Source: Chara braunii
Taxonomy: Eukaryota; Streptophyta; Charophyceae; Charales; Characeae
Reading direction: 5' to 3'
Assembly: GCA_003427395.1 (NCBI GenBank)
Contig: BFEA01000086.1
Coordinates: 900,656 to 927,623, forward strand
DNA length: 26,968 nucleotides
The notes under the pieces were generated by a model. It ran no database searches, was not told the origin of the DNA, and saw nothing but the letters and a program-made list of their open reading frames with translations. Each line of letters starts with the position of its first letter. Position 1 is the stretch's first letter. This document shows, piece by piece, positions 1 through 8,599 of this stretch. Both the position numbers and the translations under genes were made by a program.

Positions 1-145
1 TTTTTTTTTTGAGGTGGTGGGGCTGGGGTTGCGCCGCCCCATGGCGCTTCCCAAATCCCAAACCCCCCTCCCCACTGGCCGCCATGTGGCCGCAAAGTCG
101 CGTGGCCGCGAGGATATGTCCGCGAGGTCACGACCTAGGCCGCGG

Positions 146-163
146 CCGCGGACTTGTCCGCGG
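146..163. repeat. Perfect 8-bp inverted repeat in GC-rich leader
   Basis: CCGCGGAC and GTCCGCGG flank a two-base spacer, giving a perfect short palindrome in the GC-rich stretch before the gag remnant. Further CCGCGG and GGTCACGACC palindromes lie within 30 bases. It may be part of the untranslated leader of the retrotransposon to its right. No function can be assigned. Confidence 0.4.
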
Positions 164-1254
164 ATGGCCGCCGCCGAGGGGGATTCGTAGTCCGACGGGC
201 AATGCACAACCACAAGGATTTGCACGAGGATGCTACACGGGCACTTCATTCCCATGTACAGGACTTGGAGCAGGCCGCACCAAGACCAGATGCTGGCAAG
301 TCCAGCAATGCACCCTCTACCCGCCAATTGGAGGAACGAGTTGATCATGTAGTCGCAATGCTCGGCGACATCAGCACCTTCGCCGCACCAGCCACCATCA
401 GCGAGCGACTCGGCACCTTGCAGACCAAACTCAGGCAGCTGCACTAGCCGCCCGGCAACGATCGCAACACATCGAAGCACTACAAGATGTCGACGTTCAG
501 GATCGAAAAATTTGACGACTATACGCATTAGGACCCAGTCGTCTGGTGGGACGGTTTTACAACGGAGCTTGGGATTCACGAGGTCCCTGAATACTTGTTC
601 ATCTCAAAGTTGTTCCTCAACGTCAAGGGCGGATGCCAGATCTGGCTCAACCACATGGCAATCATCCACGGCGTCCAAGTCAACCATCTAAAACAGAAGA
701 TCTCTTGGGAAGATCTGACGAGAGAATAGAGGAAGCGGTTCGTCGTCGTTGACGCCCCTGCGCTTGCCATCAACCGCCTCTTCACCATTACCCAAGGCAA
801 CACACCGACACGCGATTGGCTCACGGAATGGGAAAAGATTGTGGCAACGCCCAACCTCGAGCTGCCATTTTCGCATTTGCGACGAGAGTTCTACAACCAG
901 TCGTGTGCTGCCTTGAGCCTCGCACTCGGTGATCGCGAACAGTACACGAACTTTGCCAAAATTATCGACAAGGCGCGAGAGATCATCAAGACCAATCGGA
1001 CTACTGCACACGAGAAGTTAGCGTGGCAGCCAACCCATGTGGAGAAAGGAAAATTTGGTTTGCGTCCGCAGTATGTCGCTGCAGTCCAGCCGAACATCAT
1101 TGTGGAAGACCGAACAACCACCCCACATCACGTGAGGGAGATTAGGTGGCCACCATCCAGCCGCGAAACAACAACAACTCCCAGGGAAAAAAGAAGGGGA
1201 AAACCGCATCGCCGACCGAAAATGGACAGCCAGTACCACAGCGCGGGAAACTGA
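154..1254 (+). pseudogene. gag: Degenerate gag of an LTR retrotransposon
   Basis: One reading frame runs across this interval, broken by stops at 445-447, 529-531 and 727-729. It encodes a coiled-coil-like N-terminus (about residues 20-97), then a retrotransposon-gag-like domain: the segment beginning MSTFRIEKFDDYTH at 487, a WW..F motif near 545, and a helical region with TRDWLTEWEKIV, FSHLRREFYNQS and LALGDREQYTNFAKIIDKA. The tryptophan-rich helical layout fits the capsid domain of Ty3/Gypsy-type gag, which packages element RNA into cytoplasmic particles. Just after the first stop an alternative frame gives coiled-coil-like ALAARQRSQHIEALQ, so a small indel near 440 is likely. The start codon is uncertain because the gene is broken. 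No CCHC knuckle is visible downstream. Confidence 0.7.
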
Positions 1255-1523
1255 GCTGCGCGGGAGGTGAGGCGACTCCACCTCTCACTCCACCAGATTC
1301 GGCCGCCTTGCTAGCGGCCTCCGTACACATCTGGGGAGGAGGCACATGTCGCAAATTCACGGTAATCTTACGAGGATTACGTTGTCGAGTTTGTCCCACC
1401 GTTGGACCAACCACTCCACGTGCAACAATCCACCGCATGCACGGTTTTATCACCATCGGCAACCGATTCGGCAGCTTCGCCGCCAACTATCGTCGGGGAT
1501 TCGACGGCATGGTCAAGACTTGA
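1146..1523 (+). pseudogene. Gag-to-protease linker, frameshifted
   Basis: This frame carries a low-complexity, Asn/Lys/Pro-rich stretch (ATIQPRNNNNSQGKKKG, then GNPP-like Pro/Thr runs) that looks like the natural continuation of gag but lies in a different frame from the gag body. This implies a frameshift near 1140-1150. Linkers of this kind join gag to protease in LTR retrotransposons. There is no domain to recognise and the call rests on position and composition. Confidence 0.4.
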
Positions 1524-2102
1524 GGAACTCGACTTGTTGACGTTCACGGGCTTCCAATGGATGCCCCTTCCCCGCTTGTTCGATTGTTGAAACCGCATTG
1601 CAACGTGCTCATGATACAATTGCGGGATTACTTGCACACTGCAGTACCAACTCCGTTGATGGACACCGGAGTAGAGGCTGTCGACCTTCACGACTACGTT
1701 GGGAAGATTGACCATGAGTTCAAGACACAACGGTACGACGACATCGGCACGCCATTGTTGTACATACGCATTCAGATCGGAAATGCGATGTGCAACGCTT
1801 TGATCGATTTGTTGAACATACGCATTCAGATCGGAAAAGCGACCTGCAACGCTTTGATCGATTGCGGAGCTACTTGCAACCATATGAGCCACAATTTTCT
1901 GGTACGCACTGGCCTGGGGCCACGCGTTCGGAGGAAGTCACAGCCCACGCAAGTCACGTTGGCCGACGGTCACACACACAAGTCAACCGACCGGTGCATT
2001 GATTCTGCCCTCGTGTACTTCGCCCCGCATGCAAGTGAGGCTGTGTCCTTGACATTTTGGACACCAAGTTACGAGCAGATTTGGAAGCATCTGCACCACT
2101 GA
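1402..2102 (+). pseudogene. Degenerate retropepsin-like protease
   Basis: Two overlapping open frames (1402-1590 and 1557-2102) cover a linker containing LDLLTFTGFQWMPLPRLFD and then an aspartic-protease-like domain. The active-site motif reads ALIDCGATCNHMS near 1852-1890, so Asp is kept but the usual Ser/Thr after it is Cys. It is followed by QVTLADGHTHKS and a VYFAPHASEAV strand. Retropepsins mature the gag-pol polyprotein. A 54-bp in-frame duplication precedes the active site. Past 2050 the plausible continuation (DILDTK) is in another frame and soon stops at about 2118. RT, RNase H and integrase are missing, so this is an internally deleted element. Confidence 0.65.
1762..1863 (+). repeat. 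54-bp in-frame tandem duplication in protease
   Basis: A 48-base block at 1762-1809 recurs at 1816-1863 with four differences, giving a 54-base period. Both copies encode an IRIQIG...CNALID segment. In the first copy the active-site Asp is followed by Leu-Leu-Asn, in the second by Cys-Gly-Ala. The length keeps the frame, so the domain carries a doubled strand and turn ahead of the catalytic loop. Confidence 0.85.
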
Positions 2103-2225
2103 TCTATGCCAACTACGAGTGACGAAGACCAGCGAATGAAGCTTTACAACCTGCCCCTCCCACCCGGACTTCGGTCCCTCCCTCGGACAGACAAGCTCCG
2201 CCCTTGCAGGTAGGCTCGGTCTTTC

Positions 2226-2238
2226 AAGGAGGGGGGGG
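2226..2238 (+). promoter_or_regulatory. Polypurine tract
   Basis: The 13-base run AAGGAGGGGGGGG lies directly before TGTGGCATAATG. A purine tract immediately 5' of a TG dinucleotide is the standard plus-strand priming site of LTR retrotransposons and marks the start of the 3' LTR. It fits the gag/protease remnant on the same strand. Confidence 0.7.
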
Positions 2239-2284
2239 TGTGGCATAATGCGCAGCCACACGGGCAGGGCCCGACCAGCGTTCT

Positions 2285-2470
2285 CAGCCTAAAAGCCTGA
2301 AAACGAGGGCCTACAGGCCCTGTGTCGTTTCCGCCTAAAAGCCTGAAAACAAGGGCCTACAGGCCCTGTGTCGTTTCAGCCTAAAAGCCTGAAAACGAGG
2401 GCCTACAGGCCCTATGTCGTTTCAGCTTAAAAGCCTGAAAACAAGGGCCATTTTCAGGCCCTCATAAGGT
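2285..2470 (+). repeat. Four 46-bp tandem repeats with palindromic core
   Basis: Units start near 2287, 2333, 2379 and 2425. Each opens with GCCTAAAAGCCTGAAAAC (or a one-base variant), and the first three contain GGGCCTACAGGCCC, a near-perfect inverted repeat. The fourth diverges after AAGGGCC. The array is upstream of the LTR TATA box, where enhancer-like repeats are common in LTR promoters; that role is inference. Confidence 0.85.
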
Positions 2471-2618
2471 CGACCTGCCCTGAAACTTAGGCACCAGACC
2501 AGGGTTTTAGCAAAGGCCATTTTGGGCCTGTTTTCAAGACAACCTTTGTTTGAACTTCAACGCCAGGGTCTGGCACGTTTTGGCATTGGCAAGAGCAGCC
2601 TCCTTGACGGGCCAGCAA

Positions 2619-2626
2619 TATATAAG
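2619..2626 (+). promoter_or_regulatory. TATA box of the LTR promoter
   Basis: TATATAAG lies about 380 bases into the proposed LTR, after the 46-bp repeat array. Its position suits the U3 promoter of an LTR retrotransposon, with transcription predicted about 30 bases downstream. There is no direct evidence of use. Confidence 0.5.
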
Positions 2627-3043
2627 ACTGGCCCGCCCTACAGGCTGCAGGTAGTCAGGAGGTAGTATGTAGGGACTTCGCAGGCAGTTCACAGGCACTT
2701 CACGTGCAGGAGGCAGGAGGCAGTCTTCAGGATTCGGCAGCAGCACTCTGGAGGAGCGCTGCGGTAGTAGTAGTAGCGTTAGCAGTTGCCTTCAGCATTG
2801 GGCGCTATTAGGAGCTAGAGTAGCATTGGAGAGAGAGAGAGATGGTTGGCGGAGGTCAGCGAGACTTACCTGTGGCGCCATAGCTCCAGCTTCATCTTCG
2901 ATGTACCTGCAACAAGGCGCCACCTTCACAGGTTAGTACCGGACTGAGAGAGAGAGAGAGTTCTTCTTCTTCCTCTTCTAAGTCCACCATCTCTTGCTCA
3001 CCCTCTCGCTACCTGACTTCTCAGTATCCCCAGACTACGAGCG

Positions 3044-3046
<3 letters not shown>

Positions 3047-3125
<79 letters not shown>

Positions 3126-3126
3126 N

Positions 3127-3210
<84 letters not shown>
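3047..3210 (+). repeat. (GA)n microsatellite
   Basis: About 82 GA units run without visible interruption except one N at 3126, probably an assembly join or unresolved base. Shorter GA runs occur at about 2829-2841 and 2946-2960 in the same LTR. Arg/Glu and Leu/Ser dipeptide frames over this stretch are artefacts. Confidence 0.95.
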
Positions 3211-3217
<7 letters not shown>

Positions 3218-3556
3218 CTTCCAGACTCGACGACATTTGGATCCAGACTCGACACTGGGATTGAGACATTTGACGCGGGATTATTTGGGACCTGTACCGA
3301 AGACTTGGTGTTGACGACATTCCCATCTTCCCCCTCTCCTTCGTCTGATCCCCCCCTCTTCGTCTGTGTATGGTCTGGACCTGGCGCATTCTCCCTGTGC
3401 GTAGCGCCAGGCCCTTCACACCTTGCGATGATGATGATGTGTGTTTGGTCTGCATTGCGACATTGATTGTTCGGATCATTGGTATTTTAGCCTTCCGCTG
3501 CACTATCTTGTACTATGTGAGAGAGGTCGGTTCTTGTTCTGGTCTGTATCGTTACA

Positions 3557-4620
3557 GTATGCAACACCAGGCCTCTGACCCTGAGATCCGAATTTGGGGT
3601 CTGAATTGTGGAAGGCCTTTCAAAACCTATGATTTGGATACGCATATATGTTCCTCGCATGAGATTTTTGCATACCTTAGCATGGCCGCATAATGAGAAC
3701 TCTTGGCAAATGCTGCACACACAAACACACCTGGACATAACCTCTTCAATTTTGCAGAAAAAAGGCAATTAATCTCCTTCCAATGTTTAACATTGAAATG
3801 CAAAAATGTACATGATGACACAACACCACATGATATGAACACATAGCTGAAGTTCCCAAACTGTCTTTGTGCTAGCCTGCTAGGAACCTGCGTGCAAGAA
3901 CAACATTCGTGTGCGTCATCACAACCCGAAGAAACGTGGTTGGCGTCCATTATCACAGTAAGAACAGTCATACTCTCCTCCGCCTGTTTCTTGCGAATCT
4001 GACTTTTTGAACACCAGACCGGTCAAAGTATCTGCCTCAGATAATGTTCTCAAAGTTGGCATCCCTATGTTGCACTCTGAGTTGCACGTCACTATGCTCG
4101 GCCAAGTAGTGAACTTGCACGTGCACCAAACACTCCATTCTCACGTATATCTGTGCATCGAAATCTTCATCCATCTATGTTCCACCTGTCCCGAAGAACT
4201 ATTCTTTGGGTGTTGTGGTGGCAACGCTGTGTCCTAACCTTAGACCACGTCCAAGTAGAAGGCGAAGAAAGGGTGGAACTGCTCAAAACGCACTTCCAAC
4301 TGGAAATCTCGCACAGGTGGCAGTCAACCAAGCAGGTACTCGATTCGATCCATAGACGCAAGGACATCAGGGAACGGTTACTTCAGTTCTCCAGGGATTG
4401 GCTGGGTGGGGATCGGGAAGGATGGGTAGCGGGAGTATCGTGGACAGGGGACTGGAAAGGTGGAGAAGGAAGGGAGGATAAACGAGTCAAGGATGTCCCA
4501 CGGGACTACCACCTGAGGTTCAAGGAGTGGTGGTCGATCGATCCAATCATCCCCATGAGACCTGCAGAGGATTTCCCTGACCCCCTTCCTCCCCACCCGA
4601 GCTCCATGGATATATGTCTG
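3557..4620. other. No recognised gene
   Basis: About 1 kb with no gene I can recognise. The longest open stretch, 4153-4623 on the plus strand (156 codons), has charged, unremarkable composition with no motif I can place, and ends near a small direct repeat (CTGTAAACCT twice, about 4617-4637). Most of it is probably unassigned repeat sequence. Confidence 0.5.
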
Positions 4621-4713
4621 TAAACCTCTGTAAACCTCCGCCCATCCAAACCCTCATTTTCCTCGCACCCCAACTACAGCCTTTCGCGGCGTCAAAACCG
4701 CTTTTTTTCCTTT

Positions 4714-5247
4714 ATGCTTTTGTTCATACCGCGGATGGGGGGGGGGGGTCTCGATGTATGGCCAGAAAGACGGGAGGTGGTCGGCAACAGCTGCAGAATG
4801 GGATATGGACCAGAGCAGGATCTTCGGATGCAATCCAATGGATGCCATTGTAAGAACGTTAGAGTCCAATATTCTTATACAGCAAGAAAGGATGACAGCT
4901 GGTTAGATCCGGCAGAGGGCTGCATGACTGCATGGCTGCAAGGGGACCGTTCAAGGAAGGGCAGGGTGATGGGAGGACCCACTGGTGCCCCCCAGTGGCT
5001 CCCCCGGGCCCCTGACCTGACGAACAGATACAGAAGAGGAAGGGGATCAGCGGGATGGCCATGGCGTCTTCAGATTAGGGACCCCGGTTTTGGTTCTGGA
5101 ACCCAGAGCAGTCATAACTGGCAGATGTTCTCTAGTTGTTGTTCTACAAAATCACTCTCTCAAGTCTTCCCAAATGTCCTGCTCAGTCAATCGCCTGTAT
5201 TCCAGGGTAATCAATGCTGGCAGGAGTGCTTCTCTGAGGTTCTCTGA
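4714..5247 (+). pseudogene. Unidentified coding-like remnant
   Basis: A 177-codon open frame with no recognised domain. Neighbouring plus-strand frames look coding-like in turn: one near 4815-4890 reads NPMDAIVRTLESNILIQQER, and another near 5075-5250 reads VLVLEPRAVITGRCSLVVVL and continues into the retroposon copy at 5181. This suggests a decayed ORF with several frameshifts, perhaps an upstream part of the LINE that resumes at 5422. Its identity is unknown. Confidence 0.3.
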
Positions 5248-5421
5248 TGTTCTCTGACGTTCCCCGACTACATTTTGTACATGGGACGCTGGACCCGTTT
5301 TCCAGCAGGTATGCTCCCCACCAATAGATGGAGTCTCTCCCAGGGTGGTAGTGGTGTCTGCTCTTATCAGCACCACTAGCACCCGGGGGGGTGTTTAAAA
5401 AAAAAAAAAAAAAAAAAAAAA
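5181..5421 (+). mobile_element. Short poly(A) retroposon, copy A
   Basis: The 3' half (about 5284-5384) matches the copies at 8258, 8408, 8600 and 11677: GCTGGACCCGTTTTCCAGC, CCCACCAATAGATGGAG and the loop CTGCTCTTATC. A 25-base A run (5397-5421) ends it. The 41-base module at 5181-5221 (GCTCAGTCAATC...ATCAATGCTGGC) also occurs in the long copy at 11677-12363, in the same relative order. A terminal stem pairs 5343-5347 and 5349-5356 with 5371-5378 and 5380-5384, with one G-G mismatch. The 5' end is uncertain and I found no target duplication. Confidence 0.7.
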
Positions 5422-6243
5422 GATCCTGGACTCGTGCAAGGGTCAGGGAACAAGCTAGAGTCAGGTTCTGAGGAATGCCGCCTTTTGGGCCATGCTAATA
5501 AGGACATGGCATAAACTACCTGTCCCAGACAAGATCCCACCACACCGTTGGGAAGAAGTGTATAGACGGCCCTGTTTGGGAACCAGTGGATTAGGATTCC
5601 CAAACGAGGATCCTGCAATGCTCGGTCTCTCCATGGAAGGGGTGGGTGAAGCACGGGGCCTCAGGGTGGGGGACGTATGGGATCAGGGAAGGCAGGACTG
5701 GGTACCTGAGGCACAGCTAAGAGAAAGGTTGACTCAGAGGTACTGTCATAAGGTGGAGGTGGCACTGGAGACCATTATTGAATCAGATGCAATACCGCTG
5801 GACTGGGTCCGGGTACTCAAAAGAGGTCCAATGCTGGAGGAGGGAGATTGGGTGGGACTTTTGGGCAATGACGATTATTGGCAATGTGGTGGGCTCCCTG
5901 CAAAAACAGCTGGAAGGGGAGGTGTTGTTCAACCTCTTCCACAAGGGGTCCGGCAATAGGGTGTTAAGGATGCAGGGGGATGTCGTTAGATGGTACAAGA
6001 AGGGGGAGGTCTTCCGTATCCGGGTACTAAAAGAGGAGGACCATTGGCTGGCCTATGAGCCGACCACGCCAATCTCACACCTGGCCCTTGACCCCTCGGA
6101 CAGGACCTGGACTATACAGTTGGGTAGGGGAAGGACAGGAAGAAGGCAACTACACAAACTGTCAGTCAAATCGGCTTATCGGATCCTGCGTCCTAGGGTG
6201 AAGCTGAAGGATGTGGTGGAGGCCGGATGGATGAAGCATCTGA
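5422..6243 (+). pseudogene. LINE ORF2 C-terminal fragment, left part
   Basis: The frame starting just after the poly(A) gives NAAFWAMLIRTWHKLP, then a segment ending RGLRVGDVWDQGRQDWV, and after a frame change near 5780-5960 gives QLHKLSVKSAYRILRPRV followed by a tryptophan-rich region. The order 'GLRVxDxWD...xSVKSAYxxL...W' is the region between the RT domain and the terminal zinc-binding domain of non-LTR retrotransposon ORF2. Stops and at least one frameshift show decay. The catalytic RT core is not in this piece. A TIR element interrupts it at 6244. Confidence 0.65.
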
Positions 6244-6645
6244 GGGGCTCGCCACACCACTGTCGAAAACACGATTTTCGATAGTTTCTCTTGCCCACAC
6301 AGCCTGTCGAAATTGGACACGGGAAGAAAATTTGCAAATTGTCAGAGAACGCTTCTCGACACCTCCTTCCGAAAGCTGTTGAATCCCCAGCCTCCGATGC
6401 TCTCAACAGTCCTCGCCTGCGCGGTCAACTTCTTGTCGAAATTTTGTGAGTGGGCGTGAGGTCGGAATGGACTAATGTTTGTTACCCTCAGGAGCGTTCG
6501 TCTTTTTCCATCTTGCACTCACAAGTGCATCCATTCTACAGTGCTGTGTGGCTAAAGGGGGGCAAGCTGTCGAGAGGGCAGCTGTCAAATTTATTCTGAC
6601 AGCCGTCAAATTTCTAAGCCTTTCGACAGTGGTGTGGCGGGCCCC
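6244..6645. mobile_element. 402-bp non-autonomous TIR element (MITE)
   Basis: CGCCACACCACTGTCGAAA at 6250-6268 is perfectly inverted at 6621-6639. Extending outward to GGGGCT/GGCCCC gives about 25-bp inverted ends with one mismatch. TGA flanks both sides (6241-6243 and 6646-6648) as a 3-bp target duplication. Length, lack of an ORF, a G-rich terminus and a TNA-type 3-bp duplication fit a PIF/Harbinger-like MITE; CACTA-type elements also make 3-bp duplications but start CACTA. Removal of the element plus one TGA joins the flanking LINE frame. Confidence 0.85.
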
Positions 6646-7162
6646 TGAATACCGAGAAGGACGCTTTCCGGTCCGTCAGATGGTTCAGATTGAGTAAGGC
6701 CTCCCCAGCGAAGGTAGCATCATTGCAGTGGCAGGTGGAGCACAGGTGGCTGCCGACAAACAATTGGCTAATTGATAGGACGGGCCTTGAACAAAGGGGA
6801 CTGGCCCTCCCCTGGTGTGCACAGCATCCTTCCCATCTCAATGAAGATCGGGGACGATCAAACATATAGTTTTGCAGTGTCCAGGATTGCTCTGACTTTG
6901 GAGGTGGTGGGGCCGTGTATGGAGGCAAATGGACATGACGGTGCCCTGACCATGGGGCTGGAAGGCTCTGCTCTGCGAGGACTGGCACCCTGAGCAAGCC
7001 GCCACCTTTGAGTACAACATGTTTAAGACGGGACATAGAGCTGTTTTTTGGGCAATATGGTGTAAGCACTGCACTTTTGAAATGGAGAGAGTGCACCTGG
7101 AGGGACCAGATTTTGTGGAAACAATTAGACTGTCACAATATGTGCCGAAGAAATCACCATAA
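6646..7162 (+). pseudogene. LINE ORF2 C-terminal fragment, right part
   Basis: This continues the fragment ending at 6243. In the joined frame the residues include PAKVASLQWQ and HRWLPTNNWL, the usual sequence before the C-terminal zinc-binding (zf-RVT-like) domain of LINE ORF2. A stop at 6867-6869 and a frameshift follow. From about 6983 another frame reads TFEYNMFKTGHRAVFWAIWCKHCTF with a CxxC pair and ends at a TAA at 7160-7162. The domain is thought to aid nucleic-acid binding during target-primed reverse transcription. The copy is dead. Confidence 0.65.
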
Positions 7163-7582
7163 AATGGGAAGCACCAAAGGAAAGATCTTCTTCTTGCACA
7201 CGAAGGAAGAAATCAACAACATATTGAACAATCGAGTGAAGACTGGCTGGGGGGACAAAAGGGGGTGTGATCGCGAATGTGAAATGGGGGGGAGAGGCAA
7301 GGGGGGAAGGGGAAAATGCAGAGGGCAATGCCAGGAACTACTATCTTAGCTTTCAGGGACGAGGGTGGAGCCCTCTGTTCTGCTGCGCCCTCCCTCGGAC
7401 TTTCCTGAGCTTTTTCCACCGCTGGTCTCGGCTATAGTGGAAGAACAGTGGTACTGGAGAGATAGTCGGAATTAGGCAGAGTATGGAGAGCAGCTAGTAG
7501 ACAAAGAGTGCACTTTGACACCCTGAAGTAACAGCTGAGACACTGCTTTCCAGTACCTGTGACTATGCAAACTCAGATGTAT
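7163..7582. other. No recognised gene; possible LINE 3' tail
   Basis: No motif is recognised. The start (about 7163-7260) still reads as a charged open frame, so it may be the LINE terminus in another frame, followed by a purine-rich stretch (7258-7325) and unique-looking sequence up to the foldback element. Confidence 0.35.
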
Positions 7583-7591
7583 TTCAATGTT

Positions 7592-8248
7592 GAGAAAACT
7601 AGGGCGTGGTCATGGTTTGAGTTTCAAAGTGCATTCCGAACTGGGTTTCTGCAGTCTAGTCAAGGCCCGAGTTTCAAATGCAGTTGAAACTCTGCCTTGC
7701 AGAAAAGTCGCACCGCCGAGTTTGTAACTCCAGTTCAGTCAGGCACGTGGTCGTTTCTTTTTTAAAATTAGGGGAAAGTACGCGGGAGTCACAAAAATGA
7801 GTTATAAATTATAATTGCAGTATGGGTCAAGATACAGTTTGCAATTGCAGTTCGGGCAATGTATACAACCAAGCTTTCTGGCCAGGTGGGGTGCCTTTTT
7901 TTTTTCTTTCCGGCGTGCCTGAGACATTTCAGCCGTGGCCCAGCCACGCAAAGAGATGCTCTTTTTTTTTTTTTTCCCTCTTCGTGTGGCTCGGCCAAAA
8001 AAAAAGAAGAAAAAAAGAAAAGAAAAAGAAAAGAGCATCTCGTCCGGTGGACGACGGCCGAGATGCCTTGGCCACGCCCGATAAACGGGCCATGTGTCTG
8101 ACTGAACTGCAGTTACAAACTCCGCGGTGCGACTTTTCTACAAAGCGGAGTTTCAACTGCATTTGAAACTCGGGCCCTGACCAGACTGCTAAAATGCAGT
8201 TCAAAATGCATTTAGAAATTGCTTTCGTGACTGCACCCTAGTTACCCC
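7592..8248. mobile_element. Foldback / MULE-like element with 9-bp TSD
   Basis: The ends are long inverted repeats. The left arm (about 7597-7750; ACTAGGGCGTGG, GCCCGAGTTTCAAATGCAG, AAAAGTCGCACCG) returns inverted in the right arm (about 8090-8243). Inner parts are also inverted (GAGATGCTCTTTT near 7951, AAAAGAGCATCTC near 8030), so almost the whole element folds on itself, with about 140 extra bases in the left arm. TTCAATGTT at 7583-7591 and 8249-8257 is a perfect 9-bp target duplication. Long TIRs and a 9-bp duplication are typical of Mutator-like elements. There is no transposase gene. Confidence 0.85.
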
Positions 8249-8257
8249 TTCAATGTT

Positions 8258-8407
8258 TTTGTATAAGGAACACCGGCCCCGTTTTCCAGCAGGTGCTGCT
8301 CCCCACCAATAGATGGAGCCTTCCCGGAGGAGATAGCGGTGTCTGCTCATACCAGCACCCCTAGCTCTTACCTGGGCAGTTAAAAAAAAAAAAAAAAAAA
8401 AAAAAAA
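8258..8407 (+). mobile_element. Short poly(A) retroposon, copy B
   Basis: It starts right after the target duplication of the foldback element. It shares CCCGTTTTCCAGCAGGTGCT, CCCACCAATAGATGGAGCCT and GGTGTCTGCTCATACCAGC with copy A and ends in 26 A (8382-8407). The terminal stem is present but shorter (TAGCGGTG with CACCCCTA, one mismatch). Transcription in the plus direction is inferred from the poly(A). Confidence 0.75.
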
Positions 8408-8559
8408 CGGTTACGGTCACTATAAGGGGCGATGGACCCGGCTTCCAGCGGGTGCTGCTCCCCGGCAATAGATGGAGCCTTCATACCTGGGGCCCGCTTA
8501 AAGAGGCTGCTCTTATCGCCTCCTGAAGCGGGATCCCGGAACGGAAGTGAAAAAAGAAA
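8408..8559 (+). mobile_element. Short poly(A) retroposon, copy C
   Basis: It directly follows the poly(A) of copy B. It keeps GGACCCGGCTTCCAGCGGGT, CAATAGATGGAGCCTTC and the loop TGCTCTTATC. The stem differs completely in sequence from the other copies yet still pairs: CCCGCTT (8493-8499) with AAGCGGG (8526-8532) and GAGGC (8503-8507) with GCCTC (8518-8522). It ends in a short A-rich run (about 8550-8559) instead of a pure poly(A). Confidence 0.7.
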
Positions 8560-8599
8560 GGCTTGGCCTATTTTTTTTTGTGCATTCTAAAATGTTTCC

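Larger units (their letters stand above)
2239..3556 (+). mobile_element. Probable 3' LTR of the gag/protease element
   Basis: The interval starts TGTGGCAT right after the polypurine tract and is proposed to end GTTACA at 3556, giving the usual TGT...ACA ends. It holds 46-bp tandem repeats, a TATA box and a GA microsatellite. No primer-binding site follows the right end, as expected for a 3' LTR. The right boundary is inferred because the partner LTR lies outside the window; another ACA a few bases further right is possible. Confidence 0.5.

Noticed and set aside
2285-2470. CRISPR-like regular repeats
   Set aside because: The units are contiguous tandem repeats without unique spacers, inside a eukaryotic LTR.
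2994-3503. Long Arg/Glu and Leu/Ser dipeptide open frames
   Set aside because: They are translations of the GA microsatellite, which is open in several frames by composition.
7929-8204. Phe- and Lys-rich ORFs in the foldback element
   Set aside because: They come from T and A runs of the inverted arms and are not transposase remnants.
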